A stretch of DNA of 64,000 nt, taken from the NCBI GenBank assembly GCA_022842245.1, contig JALHPZ010000003.1:1-64000 (forward strand), in the 5' to 3' direction. The position numbers and the translations under genes were made by a program. Source of the DNA: Gemmataceae bacterium (lineage in GTDB: Bacteria > Planctomycetota > Planctomycetia > Gemmatales > Gemmataceae). Within the stretch, counting starts at the first letter, position 1; every line of letters starts with the position of its first letter. This document shows positions 1 through 8,536 of this stretch, piece after piece. The notes beneath the pieces were generated by a model, which saw only the letters and a program-made list of their open reading frames with translations, did no database searches and was not told the DNA's origin.

Positions 1-1
1 C

Positions 2-166
2 GGCGGGCCGGCCACCGGAACGGGGGGTCCGGTTCGGCCCGACGAGCCGGCGGCCGTCCTCCGCCGCATCGCGGACGCCGCGTTCGCGCGGCCCGCGGAC
101 GAACCCGCGGTCGCGGCTCATCCCATCCCGACGCTCGCCGACATCCTTCGCCCCCGGAAGACGTAA
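2..166 (+). CDS. C-terminal end of an unrecognised protein (cut by window edge)
   Basis: The frame is open from base 2 to a TAA at 164-166 and gives 54 residues. The end reads as ordinary high-GC coding sequence: an Ala/Arg-rich helix (AAVLRRIADAAFARP) and then a basic tail ending ILRPRKT. No domain can be recognised in so short a piece. The minus-strand reading over the same bases is Arg/Ser-rich and looks like a shadow. The gene ends about 480 bp before the intron-like element. Confidence 0.5.
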   Translation, partial: GGPATGTGGPVRPDEPAAVLRRIADAAFARPADEPAVAAHPIPTLADILRPRKT

Positions 167-289
167 CTCTCACTCGAAAGCAGTTCCTCCCCTTTGTTTC
201 CAGTGATCTTTGATCCTGAGTTCTTTGCCGCCCGGACCGTGAGGGAACGGCGAGTGCGGAAGGGGAGTGGTTCCGAGTGCTTACCCCGA

Positions 290-306
290 AGTTGCCACAG
301 GCAACT
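290..306. terminator. Short perfect hairpin after the first gene
   Basis: AGTTGCC (290-296) pairs with GGCAACT (300-306) around a 3-base loop. It lies 124 bases after the stop of the first gene and has no T-tract, so a terminator role is only possible. Confidence 0.25.
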
Positions 307-318
307 CGGTCTACTGGC

Positions 319-402
319 GGAACGCGAGCGACACGCCGCCGCGCGTCGAACGGAACGCGAGCGACACGCCGCCGCGCGTCGAACGGAACGCGAGCGACAC
401 GT
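319..402 (+). repeat. 33-bp tandem repeat, about 2.5 copies
   Basis: The unit begins GGAACGCGAGCGACACGCC. Copies lie at 319-351 and 352-384 and are identical; a third copy is cut after about 17 bases (385-402). There are no spacers, so this is a tandem repeat and not a CRISPR array. Confidence 0.9.
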
Positions 403-648
403 CCGACGGTGCCGCCTTACCTCGATACCCGTATCGCCACCGATAGCACTGCGATCGTCCGGCCCCCGGGTGGGTGATTTCACGGGGCGGCCGTGCTAGT
501 CGTCGCCCCGCTGTGTCTTGTGCACGGCGGTCGTCAGGAACGACAAACGTTGTTCATGGCGCTCATCGGATCGGCGGTGACACCCGGTAAACTCGGCTAC
601 CACCGAGCTAAGGGGATGGGGGTCGCGCCCCGTCGCGTCACGCCCGTA

Positions 649-682
649 GAGCCGGATGCGTCGATAGGCGCTCGTCCGGTTC
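649..682 (+). ncRNA. Group II intron domain V hairpin
   Basis: This 34-base segment matches the fixed architecture of group II intron domain V. It has a 9-bp lower stem (GAGCCGGAT with GTCCGGTTC, using G-T wobbles), an AGC triad at positions 2-4, a 5-bp upper stem (GCGTC with GGCGC), a 4-base loop GATA, and a 2-base bulge (TC) at positions 24-25. Bulge place and total length are exactly those of canonical domain V. The loop is GNNA and not a strict GNRA. A domain VI-like hairpin may follow at 683-707 (GACGG with CCGTC). No reverse transcriptase is encoded nearby. Confidence 0.7.
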
Positions 683-714
683 GACGGAGGCTGATCGAAG
701 TAATCCCGTCTCCC

Positions 715-746
715 GGCCCGGACTTCCCTCGTAAGGAAGTCGGGCC
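715..746 (+). other. Strong hairpin between domain V and the domain I-like RNA
   Basis: A 13-base arm (715-727) pairs with a 12-base arm (735-746) with one bulged G and a 7-base loop. It is flanked by CCGTC (703-707) and GACGG (749-753), which can extend the helix. If the element is a permuted intron, this hairpin would sit inside the exon that becomes circular. Confidence 0.6.
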
Positions 747-797
747 GCGACGGAGTAATCTCGATCTTCTATCCGATTGCGTGTCTTTTCAGATGGA

Positions 798-1815
798 GTG
801 CGGGCGACAGGGGAACACCCCGAAGGACGTTTCTTCGGGGCCGTTGTGGTTCAAAGCGGGTGACGCGACGCCAGTCGCTAATCCCGTCGAGGGGGTCCGG
901 GCTAACGCGGCGAAAGCCGTTACGCCCGTTCAACCTCGCTGGCGTGGGGAGTTCCCGACCTGGCAACAGGCGGGACCGGCTTGCGACCGAAGCCGGCGTC
1001 CGGGCGAAACACCCGGCGGCGAAAAGCTCAACCACGAGAGGGGCGAAAGCCCTTGCCAGTGAGTCCGACTCGGGACGGTGCCGAACCGGGAACAAGTCGA
1101 TCATCGGTGGGTAGGGGGACGCTTCTGTATTCGGTCCCCCGAAATCGACTGGGCCTTATCGGCCCAGCGGAAACTGCGCCGCCCCGGGAGGGGCGGACGT
1201 GCGATGGTCGGCCCGTGGGGCAGCCCACTACCGACGTGATGGGTCGGACGAAGACCACAGCGAACCTGGGAAGCCCGATCGCGGCCGGAGTCGCGCTCCG
1301 GTGCCCGCGCGTGGTGCGCGGGTGATCGAAATGCGGTCGGGTGGGAGAGTGGCCTGAGTAGGAGCCGGCGGGAGCCGGGCCGACCCGCTGCAAGGCAGTG
1401 GCGGGGCGGTTTGTTCGTTCCGGGTGGTGCCGAACGAAACCTTCGACGAAAGGGCCGACGGGCTGTGAAGCCGATGGTGTGCGTTCGCGGGCAAGTCCTC
1501 GGACTCGCTCGCGGTATCCCTGGCGGGAGGAACGGCGGTCTGGGCGAACGCTCTTGGGTGAGCGGTCGCCCAGGCGACGAATCGACGACGTACGCCCGAG
1601 TCTTGTCTCGGGCGTGGGTCAGGTTCGTGCGCCGCTACTTCTACGAATTGGGACGTTGCAACTCCCTGAATACAGCACGGCGGAGCCGTGCCGGTGGCGG
1701 GGGAGCAGCGTCTCGGGCGAAGCAGGAAGCGTCGCCGCCAGGGTTACGAACGGCTTGTGGGGTGTGTGCCGTGAACACACCCCGTCTTTCAGGGCGAGAG
1801 TATCCGCCGGGGGAA
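798..1815 (+). ncRNA. Large structured RNA, domain I-like part of a group II-type element
   Basis: The stretch begins with GTGCG at 798, the consensus 5' end of group II introns, and is full of stable hairpins. Those capped by GNRA loops include 908-919 (GAAA), 1041-1052 (GAAA), 1179-1196 (GGGA) and 1365-1378 (GGGA). Others are 1096-1149 (two nested perfect stems, 6 and 7 bp), 1542-1571, 1593-1614 (8 bp perfect) and 1759-1783 (9 bp perfect). GNRA loops are typical of tertiary contacts in large ribozymes. Reading frames across it are low-quality in all six frames. The exact ends are unknown; it runs up to the ribosome-binding site of the following ORF. Confidence 0.5.
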
Positions 1816-1816
1816 C

Positions 1817-2470
1817 ATGCAGTATCGGTGTGCAGCGGTGTCGGTCGAGGGGTTCATCCAACAGTTGGCCGTGGCGTATGTGTCCCGCGGGTATCTGTTC
1901 TACGTCACCGGGGAGATCCCCGCGTCGAAAGACCCGAAGCGGGTCGATGAAAAGCTCATCGAGCGGTACGGGATCGGCATCTCGCAGTGGGCGCGGGCGC
2001 GACGCAAGCAGGCCGGCCGTGCGAACCTGCAATACCTCCGGCACGGGCGGTTCTTCGTCCTGCTCGCCACGCACGGGGAGCACCCGTTCTTCGAGGCGGA
2101 GGGGACGAACGTGCGGGACGTGCGGCGGCGGTCGATCAAGTACGCCGGCTACGCGGTCGGGTTCCGCGGTGGACACGTCCAGGTGCGGATTGATCTGCCC
2201 CGATACCGGGAACTCAAGGCGTGGTTCGAGGACCGCGCCACCCGGAGGGGGATCGAGGCGTTGGCGAAGGCGTTCTACGAGCTGCCGTTCGAGCCGTATT
2301 ACCTCGTCCGGCAGCAAGAGTTCGCCCTGCTCCGGGCCGTCAATCGACGCCGGACGGCCGCCGGCCTCCCCCTGGTGCCGAAGGAGTGCATCTGGCTGAA
2401 GCGGCGGCCGGTGAAGCCGTTCGGGGAGGACTCACGCGATCAACTTGAAGGCCCGGCCAAGGTGGTCTAA
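1817..2470 (+). CDS. Protein of unknown family encoded behind the structured RNA
   Basis: This 217-residue frame starts at ATG 1817 with GGGGGA 7-8 bases upstream. The protein is mixed alpha/beta, basic and aromatic-rich (for example RGYLFYVTG near residue 30, LRHGRFFVLLATHGEH near 75, AGYAVGFRGGHVQVRID near 115), with a basic C-terminal part. I see no RT/maturase YxDD, LAGLIDADG, GIY-YIG, HNH or RuvC motif. The last roughly 13 codons run antisense through the end of the PLP gene on the other strand, so the natural protein probably ended near residue 204 (RRPVKPFGE) and the frame reads past the element edge near 2430. Its place right after the structured RNA suggests it belongs to the same element. 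Function unknown. Confidence 0.6.
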   Translation: MQYRCAAVSVEGFIQQLAVAYVSRGYLFYVTGEIPASKDPKRVDEKLIERYGIGISQWARARRKQAGRANLQYLRHGRFFVLLATHGEHPFFEAEGTNVRDVRRRSIKYAGYAVGFRGGHVQVRIDLPRYRELKAWFEDRATRRGIEALAKAFYELPFEPYYLVRQQEFALLRAVNRRRTAAGLPLVPKECIWLKRRPVKPFGEDSRDQLEGPAKVV

Positions 2471-3670
2471 CTCCCCTGGTCGCCATGAGTCCGAAGGCAT
2501 CGAAAGGCGGACGAGTCCGCCCGGATAGGTCGTCGCCGCGATGCCAGCCACGCGGAGTGCGGCCCGGAGCGAGTCCGAGTCTGCGGCTTGAATCGTCGGC
2601 CGTTCGGCTCGGACGAGTAGAATCCCCGACCGGAACTCCCGATCCGGCAACACCGGTTCCCAGCCGACCGCGAGCAGGGTTGCGGCGGCGGCCTCGCGGT
2701 TCCGCAGTCGGTTACTCCAAGCCCCGGCCGAGTCGTTGGCGTCGGCGAGCGCCCCGGTCGTGGAGAAGAGTGGCGCGAGGTTGACGGTCTCGGACAGGTG
2801 CTCGTCGGTGCCGGATTCGAGCCGGGCCGTGAACCGGAGGAGGGGGTCGTCGATCTCGCCGGAGCGGACGGCCTGGGCCAACACCGTCCGGACCCGCCCG
2901 CAGGACTGCCGGCGGCCGTAGAACGCCACCCCCAGGGGGTGATAGCCCCGCAGCCACTTGTGCGCCCCCGCCAGGTAGAGATCGCACGACACGGTCAGAA
3001 GCGGTAGGGGGACGTGGCAGAATTCTTGGGCCGCGTCCACCACCACGACGCGGACGGCGTGGGCCGCCTCCAGCCGCCGCACGACCCGCTCGACCGGGAA
3101 GCGCACCCCGAGGTTGTTGACGGCCGTCAGGTAAAGCCCGTCGCACCCGGCCCGGGCGAACCGGTCGCACACGACCTCGACGAGTTCGGCATCGGTGAGC
3201 CGCCCGGAAAGCACCCCCTCGCGCAGGGGAACCTCGGTCAGCGTGCGGGCGGCCGCGGCCGATTCGGCGGCCAGGACGGCCCGATAGGGGGGCCAGTCGA
3301 GGTCGGTGGTGAGGATGTTGCGGCAGGGGTGGAAGAGTAGGCGGGCCGCGAACCGCATGAGGGCTGTCGAGCGGGAGGCGAGCAGCAGGGGGGTATCGGG
3401 GGCACACCCGGCCAACTCTCGGAGGCCGGCCTTCAGTCCCCCGACGCCACCCCAGTTGGCGAGTCCGGGATACCGTGTCGCAAAGGCGTCGGGGCAGTCT
3501 CGAAACCCGTCCGCCAGAAACCGGTCGAAGTACAGCCCGCCGCCCTCGTCCCCGGCCAGCGCGACGAAATCCCGGTGGGCGGCGGCGGCACCGGGCGACA
3601 TCCGGCCCAAACGGGCCGTGTCCAGGTAGAGCAACTCGGGCACCCGACCCCCTGTGATACAACCGTACAC
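2432..3670 (-). CDS. Class V (cysteine desulfurase-fold) PLP enzyme; possible EgtE-type lyase
   Basis: This 412-residue protein has the fold-type I class V pattern. VVVDAAQ near residues 209-215 supplies the Asp for the pyridine nitrogen, and LAGAHKW near 233-239 supplies Lys238 for the Schiff base, followed by PLGVAFYG. The class contains cysteine desulfurases, kynureninases, isopenicillin epimerases and EgtE, the C-S lyase that ends ergothioneine synthesis. It begins 7 bases after the stop of the 302-residue membrane gene and lies on the same strand downstream of egtB/egtD, which makes EgtE a reasonable guess but not proven. A GTG at residue 10 (VPELLYLD) is an alternative start. Its 3' end overlaps the unknown ORF on the plus strand by 39 bases. 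Confidence 0.8.
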   Translation of the reverse strand: MYGCITGGRVPELLYLDTARLGRMSPGAAAAHRDFVALAGDEGGGLYFDRFLADGFRDCPDAFATRYPGLANWGGVGGLKAGLRELAGCAPDTPLLLASRSTALMRFAARLLFHPCRNILTTDLDWPPYRAVLAAESAAAARTLTEVPLREGVLSGRLTDAELVEVVCDRFARAGCDGLYLTAVNNLGVRFPVERVVRRLEAAHAVRVVVVDAAQEFCHVPLPLLTVSCDLYLAGAHKWLRGYHPLGVAFYGRRQSCGRVRTVLAQAVRSGEIDDPLLRFTARLESGTDEHLSETVNLAPLFSTTGALADANDSAGAWSNRLRNREAAAATLLAVGWEPVLPDREFRSGILLVRAERPTIQAADSDSLRAALRVAGIAATTYPGGLVRLSMPSDSWRPGELDHLGRAFKLIA

Positions 3671-3677
3671 ATGGTAC

Positions 3678-4586
3678 TCAGGCCGGCGGGGTCGCCAACA
3701 AGGACTGGAACGGAATCCCGAAGATCGCCAGTCTTCGCCAGCGGTCGTCGGCCAAACGGACGGCCTGGGAATCGAAGGAGAGGGTGAACCGGACGGTTCG
3801 GGAGTGCTCGTCGAGTTCCTGGGTGCCGACCGCCCGGTCGCCGTAGATGCCGAAGTCGGCGAGCAGGTCCGGCTCGCCGCGGAGGGCGGACTCGCGGACG
3901 AGGACGAGGTGCAGCCCGTGGTCGTGCTGCTCCTGGAGCCACGACCGGATCGGTTCGGCCGGTAGGTCGGTGTCGGTCGGCCAGTCGGCGTCAGGAAGGA
4001 TCGCGATCCGCTCGATCAGCACCCGCCGGTGAACGGCCTCGAAGTTGGCTCTCATACTCTGGCGGCCGGGGGCGTCCTGCCAGTAGTTCGGGCTTCGCAC
4101 CCAGGCGACGGACCGGTACTCCCGGACAGTCCCTCCGGCGAGCAGTTGCTCGTAGACCGCCCGCCAGGTTTCCGTCCCCGCGAACACGACCGTGCCGGCG
4201 GCGAGTGTTTCGATCTGGGCGTTGACCGAGGCGAGTTTGAGGGCGGCGATCTCGCGGAGCAAGGGGTCGGTCTGTTCGGCCAGGGCACTGACGGCGCGGC
4301 AGTACGCCAGGTAAAGCGGGTAGAGGTCGTCCTCAGGCGCGAGGGCCAGCGGCACGGCCAACCGTTCGAGGATCTGTGTTCGGCGTACCTCCCGCTCCTC
4401 CTCCTGCTCCAGGTAACTGACGAACAGCCCGCCGAGAATGCTGATGAGCGACCCGAGAACGGCCAGTTGCGCCGGGAGGTCGGCAAAGGTCGAGACGAGG
4501 GCCATCGCGAGCGACCCGACGAGCGCGGTGCCCAGGAACCGGAACGAGAGCAGGACCGTCCGACGCGGCCTCGGTGGCGTGTACAT
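3678..4586 (-). CDS. Membrane-anchored protein of unknown function
   Basis: A 302-residue protein with two hydrophobic segments near the N terminus (about residues 11-30 and 40-58) and then a short Glu-rich stretch (EQEEEREVRR). The soluble part that follows is about 235 residues and probably cytoplasmic. It contains an aromatic-rich segment (RSPNYWQD near 177) and many Asp/Trp residues (DADWPTDTD). I do not recognise the soluble domain. It is transcribed ahead of the PLP gene with a 7-base gap, so the two are probably co-expressed. About 440 bp separate it from the transporter operon upstream. Confidence 0.65.
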   Translation of the reverse strand: MYTPPRPRRTVLLSFRFLGTALVGSLAMALVSTFADLPAQLAVLGSLISILGGLFVSYLEQEEEREVRRTQILERLAVPLALAPEDDLYPLYLAYCRAVSALAEQTDPLLREIAALKLASVNAQIETLAAGTVVFAGTETWRAVYEQLLAGGTVREYRSVAWVRSPNYWQDAPGRQSMRANFEAVHRRVLIERIAILPDADWPTDTDLPAEPIRSWLQEQHDHGLHLVLVRESALRGEPDLLADFGIYGDRAVGTQELDEHSRTVRFTLSFDSQAVRLADDRWRRLAIFGIPFQSLLATPPA

Positions 4587-5029
4587 GCGCCGACGTTACG
4601 ACACATGGCCCGCTGCGGCAAGAACCGACGTTCGGCACAGTCTGGCGGCAAACACCGCATGCCGGCCCGGTCCCGGTGTGGAAAAACCTTCCCGGGCGAA
4701 CCGCACCAGTGCGGACATGGACCAGTTGGCCGAGGGCTAACAGGCTATGGTCGAGTACCGCGCGGGCAAGGCGCTACCGCGGGCGTGAGGCGGAGAGCCA
4801 GGCGCTGCACCTAGCTGAGTGACACTTCCCCCGCGTCGCGGTCGTGCTGCAATCGTGCGGAATCCCCTGGTTTGTCCCTGTGGAAGGAAGAACACGCAGA
4901 GCAACCGGATTGTACCCGCAAGGGCATCGTGCGGGCAACATCGTTAGCAATCGGTTGGCAGAGTAGCGCCATCATTACTCCGATCGGGGCCAGTCATTTG
5001 GTACCCGTTCATGTCCCCAACTGTGAACG
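4587..5029. other. Gene-free stretch between the transporter and the membrane protein gene
   Basis: About 440 bases without a believable gene; the open frames on the plus strand are extensions antisense to the ABC gene. It must hold the promoter of the 302-residue gene and the end of the upstream operon. I see no clear terminator or operator. Confidence 0.45.
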
Positions 5030-6532
5030 TTATCGGTTGCGCGGACATGCCCGTTCGATCAGTCCGAAAAGGCCCTCGATCGTCAGGGCCAACAGCGCGG
5101 CCGGGATCGCCCCTTCCAGCATGAGCGGCACGTCGAACTTGTCGATCCCGCGGAGGATCGGGCGGCCGTACCCGCCGGCCCCGATGAACCCGCCGAGGGT
5201 CGCCGTCCCGACGTTGATCACCGCGGCCGTCCGCACACCGGCCAGGATGGTCACGGCGGCCAGCGGCAGTTCGACCCGCCACAGGGCGGCGAGCGGCGGC
5301 AGCCCGAGTGCCGCCACCGACTCTCGCAGTGAGACGGGAATCCCCGTGAGCCCGGTGTGTGTGTTCCGCACGACCGGCAGCAGGCTGTAAAGGAACAGCG
5401 CCGCGATCGCCGGCGGCGCGCCGGTCCCTTTGCCCGTGAGCCACATCATCACCGGTATCATGAACAGCAGCAGGGCGAGAGAAGGGAGCGTCTGGAGCAC
5501 TCCGGCGGCCGCGAGGATGACACGACCGGTCCGTGGCCAGCGGGCAGCGGCCACGCCGAGCGGTACGGCCACCAATACCGCCGCCAGCAGCGACGGGACC
5601 ACGAGCAGCAGGTGCTCTCTTGTCGAAGTCAGTACTCGCCCGGCCAGAGTGCCGTCCGATGACTCGACTTCGACCCCCAGTTCGGACCGCAGGAACTCGA
5701 CCGCCACCGCGCCCTCCGTCCGCTTCCCCGCTTGCACCGCGGCGTTCATCCGCTGCATCTTCGTTTCGGTGATGCGACCCTCCAGCCGGCGAAGTTGATC
5801 GACCACGGTCGGGTGACGGTCGACGAGGTCGGCGCGGTACAGCCAGACCGCCTCGTACGCCGGGAAAAAGTGCCTGTCGTCGTCCAGCACCAGCAGGTCG
5901 TACTGGGCGATTTCCCCGTCGGTGGTGTACACCTCGGTGACGTCGATCGCCTTCTCCACCAGCGCCCGGTAGGCGAGTGTGTGATTCATGCCCTGGACGT
6001 TCGTTTGCGGCAGGTCGTAGTGCCGTTTGACACCGGGCCAGCCGTCCGGGCGGTCGAGGAACTCGTGGATAAACCCGAGCCGCAGTTCAGGGCGGCCGCG
6101 GAGGTCGGAGACCTTCGTGATGCCGTTGGCGGCGGCAACGTCCTTTCGCATGCCGAGGGCGTAGTTGTTGCGGAACCCGAACGGGCGGGAGATACGCACG
6201 CCGTGTGCCGCCAGCGCCGCCGCGAGGTCGGGCGGCTCGGCTTTCAGGATCTGTCGGGTGATGGTGCCGGTGTACTCGGGGTAGGCGTCGATGTCGCCCT
6301 GGGTGAGCGCTAACCAGAGGGCGGGGGTGCCGCCGAGATCGTCCCGGCGAGCCTCGGCACCGCCTTGGCGGGCGAGTTGGGTGCCCATGTCCGCGAGAAT
6401 CACCGACTCGGTGAACTTCTTGGCCCCGACCACCACGGGCCGTTTCACTGGTCTGGTGCATCCGGGTGTTGTGACCACAACCGCCGCGAGCACGGCAAGA
6501 AAGACCCACAGAAGTGTGGTGGAAATCCTCAC
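5030..6532 (-). CDS. Betaine-type ABC importer: substrate-binding domain fused to permease
   Basis: This is a 500-residue fusion. A leader/membrane anchor (about 5-22, ending in a TPGC lipobox-like site) is followed by an OpuBC/OpuAC-type substrate-binding domain (VGAKKFTES and PEYTGTI are typical), then a five-helix BPD-type permease from about residue 300 (VGTATLGGFIGAGG is the EAA-like cytoplasmic loop region). The family imports glycine betaine, choline, carnitine and, in the EgtUV systems, ergothioneine. I chose GTG 6532 because it overlaps the TGA of the ATPase gene (GTGA). The upstream in-frame extension to 6601 lies inside the ATPase gene. It is the last gene of the egtB-egtD operon, so ergothioneine or its betaine precursor hercynine is a likely substrate. 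Confidence 0.88.
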   Translation of the reverse strand: MRISTTLLWVFLAVLAAVVVTTPGCTRPVKRPVVVGAKKFTESVILADMGTQLARQGGAEARRDDLGGTPALWLALTQGDIDAYPEYTGTITRQILKAEPPDLAAALAAHGVRISRPFGFRNNYALGMRKDVAAANGITKVSDLRGRPELRLGFIHEFLDRPDGWPGVKRHYDLPQTNVQGMNHTLAYRALVEKAIDVTEVYTTDGEIAQYDLLVLDDDRHFFPAYEAVWLYRADLVDRHPTVVDQLRRLEGRITETKMQRMNAAVQAGKRTEGAVAVEFLRSELGVEVESSDGTLAGRVLTSTREHLLLVVPSLLAAVLVAVPLGVAAARWPRTGRVILAAAGVLQTLPSLALLLFMIPVMMWLTGKGTGAPPAIAALFLYSLLPVVRNTHTGLTGIPVSLRESVAALGLPPLAALWRVELPLAAVTILAGVRTAAVINVGTATLGGFIGAGGYGRPILRGIDKFDVPLMLEGAIPAALLALTIEGLFGLIERACPRNR

Positions 6533-7266
6533 GTGGGCACCTCCGGCCCGCGCTGGGCCTGTACGAACCGGGTCACGAACGGGTCGGCCGGGCGGTGCCA
6601 CAGGTCCCGCGGGGAGCCCTCCTGTATCACCCTCCCGTCTCTCAGCAACACAACCCAGTCGGCGAAGAATGTCGCTTCCCCCAGGTCGTGCGTCACGAGC
6701 ACGACGGTCTTATTCAATCGCCGAAAGATGTCCCGCAGTTCGGATTGGAGTTCGGTGCGGACGAGCGGGTCGAGCGCGCCGAGCGGCTCATCCAGCAGGA
6801 GCGCGTCCGGGTCGAGCATCAGGGCCCTCATCAGGCCGACCCGTTGCCGCTGGCCGCCGGAGAGTTGGTGCGGGTGCCGGTCGAGGCCGTCGGCCGGGAA
6901 GCGGGTCAGTTCGGCGAGTTCGTTCACGCGTGCATTGATCGGATCCCGGGCACGGCCCAGGTGGCGGGCCATCAGGGTTACGTTCCCCCGCGCGGTCAAG
7001 TGGGGGAACAGGCCGCCGTCCTGGACCACGTACCCGACCCGCAACCGGACGGCCTGGGCGGTGGCCGGTGTGACCGGCTGACCGTCGAACGTGACCACGC
7101 CGGCGTCCGGCCCGACAAGCCCGAGCAGCAGCCTGAGGAGGGTGGATTTGCCGCACCCGCTCGGTCCTATCAGGACGGTGGTCCGAGCGGCGGGCAGGTC
7201 CAGCGACAGCGGGCCGAGAACCGACTGCCCCGCGTACGACTTCGAGACGGCGCGCAGGGCGAACAT
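6529..7266 (-). CDS. ABC transporter ATPase of the betaine-type importer
   Basis: This 245-residue nucleotide-binding protein powers the downstream importer. It has Walker A GPSGCGKST (about 34-42), signature LSGGQRQR, Walker B ALLLDEP, and the H-loop VTHD. Start ATG 7266 overlaps the TGA of the DUF427 gene (TGATG); the longer frame to 7293 runs into that gene. It lacks the C-terminal CBS pair common in OpuCA, being close to the minimum length for the fold. It overlaps both neighbours, so translation is probably coupled. Confidence 0.92.
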   Translation of the reverse strand: MFALRAVSKSYAGQSVLGPLSLDLPAARTTVLIGPSGCGKSTLLRLLLGLVGPDAGVVTFDGQPVTPATAQAVRLRVGYVVQDGGLFPHLTARGNVTLMARHLGRARDPINARVNELAELTRFPADGLDRHPHQLSGGQRQRVGLMRALMLDPDALLLDEPLGALDPLVRTELQSELRDIFRRLNKTVVLVTHDLGEATFFADWVVLLRDGRVIQEGSPRDLWHRPADPFVTRFVQAQRGPEVPT

Positions 7267-7543
7267 CAGACTGACACCTTTACGCCTTTCCAAAACGCGA
7301 CGTACCCGGCGATCTGTTTCGCCGCGTCGGTCGGGGCGGGGTAGTACCAGGCCGCGTCAGGGTTCACCTCCCCGCCCGCCTCGATCGTGTAGTAGCTCGC
7401 CGTCCCCTTCCACCCGCAGACGGTGTGCGTGTCGCTCGGCCGGAAGTACTCCGCCCGGATGGAATCCGGCGTGAAGTATTGGTTCCCCTCCACCTGGATG
7501 GTCGAGTCCGACTCGGCCAGTACGAACCCGTTCCACATCGCTT

Positions 7544-7547
<4 letters not shown>
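7266..7547 (-). CDS. DUF427 domain protein
   Basis: A 93-residue protein that is all DUF427: MWNGFVLAES at the start, CGWKGTASYY near 44-53, and DAAWYYP near 64-70, ending in FWKGVKV. DUF427 proteins are small beta-barrel proteins of unknown function. Start ATG 7547 overlaps the stop of egtD (ATGA) and its stop overlaps the ATPase start, so it sits locked between ergothioneine synthesis and transport. That position suggests a role in handling ergothioneine, but this is inference. Confidence 0.88.

Positions 7548-8532
<985 letters not shown>

Positions 8533-8536
<4 letters not shown>

Larger units (their letters stand above)
167..648. other. Non-coding stretch before the domain V hairpin
   Basis: I see no convincing gene here. 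The stretch contains a 7-bp hairpin at 290-306, a 33-bp tandem repeat at 319-402, and GC-rich sequence leading into the domain V hairpin at 649. The short open frames across the repeat are Arg-rich and repeat-driven. If the hairpin belongs to a conventional linear intron, its upstream domains would have to lie here, but there is no reverse-transcriptase frame. Confidence 0.5.

Noticed and set aside
319..402. CRISPR array
   Set aside because: The repeats are adjacent with no spacers and there is no cas gene.
649..682. Ordinary terminator
   Set aside because: No T tract, and the bulge and length match domain V exactly.
1817..2470. IscB/HEARO-type nuclease behind its RNA
   Set aside because: No RuvC or HNH residues and the protein is too short; only the RNA-then-ORF layout is similar.
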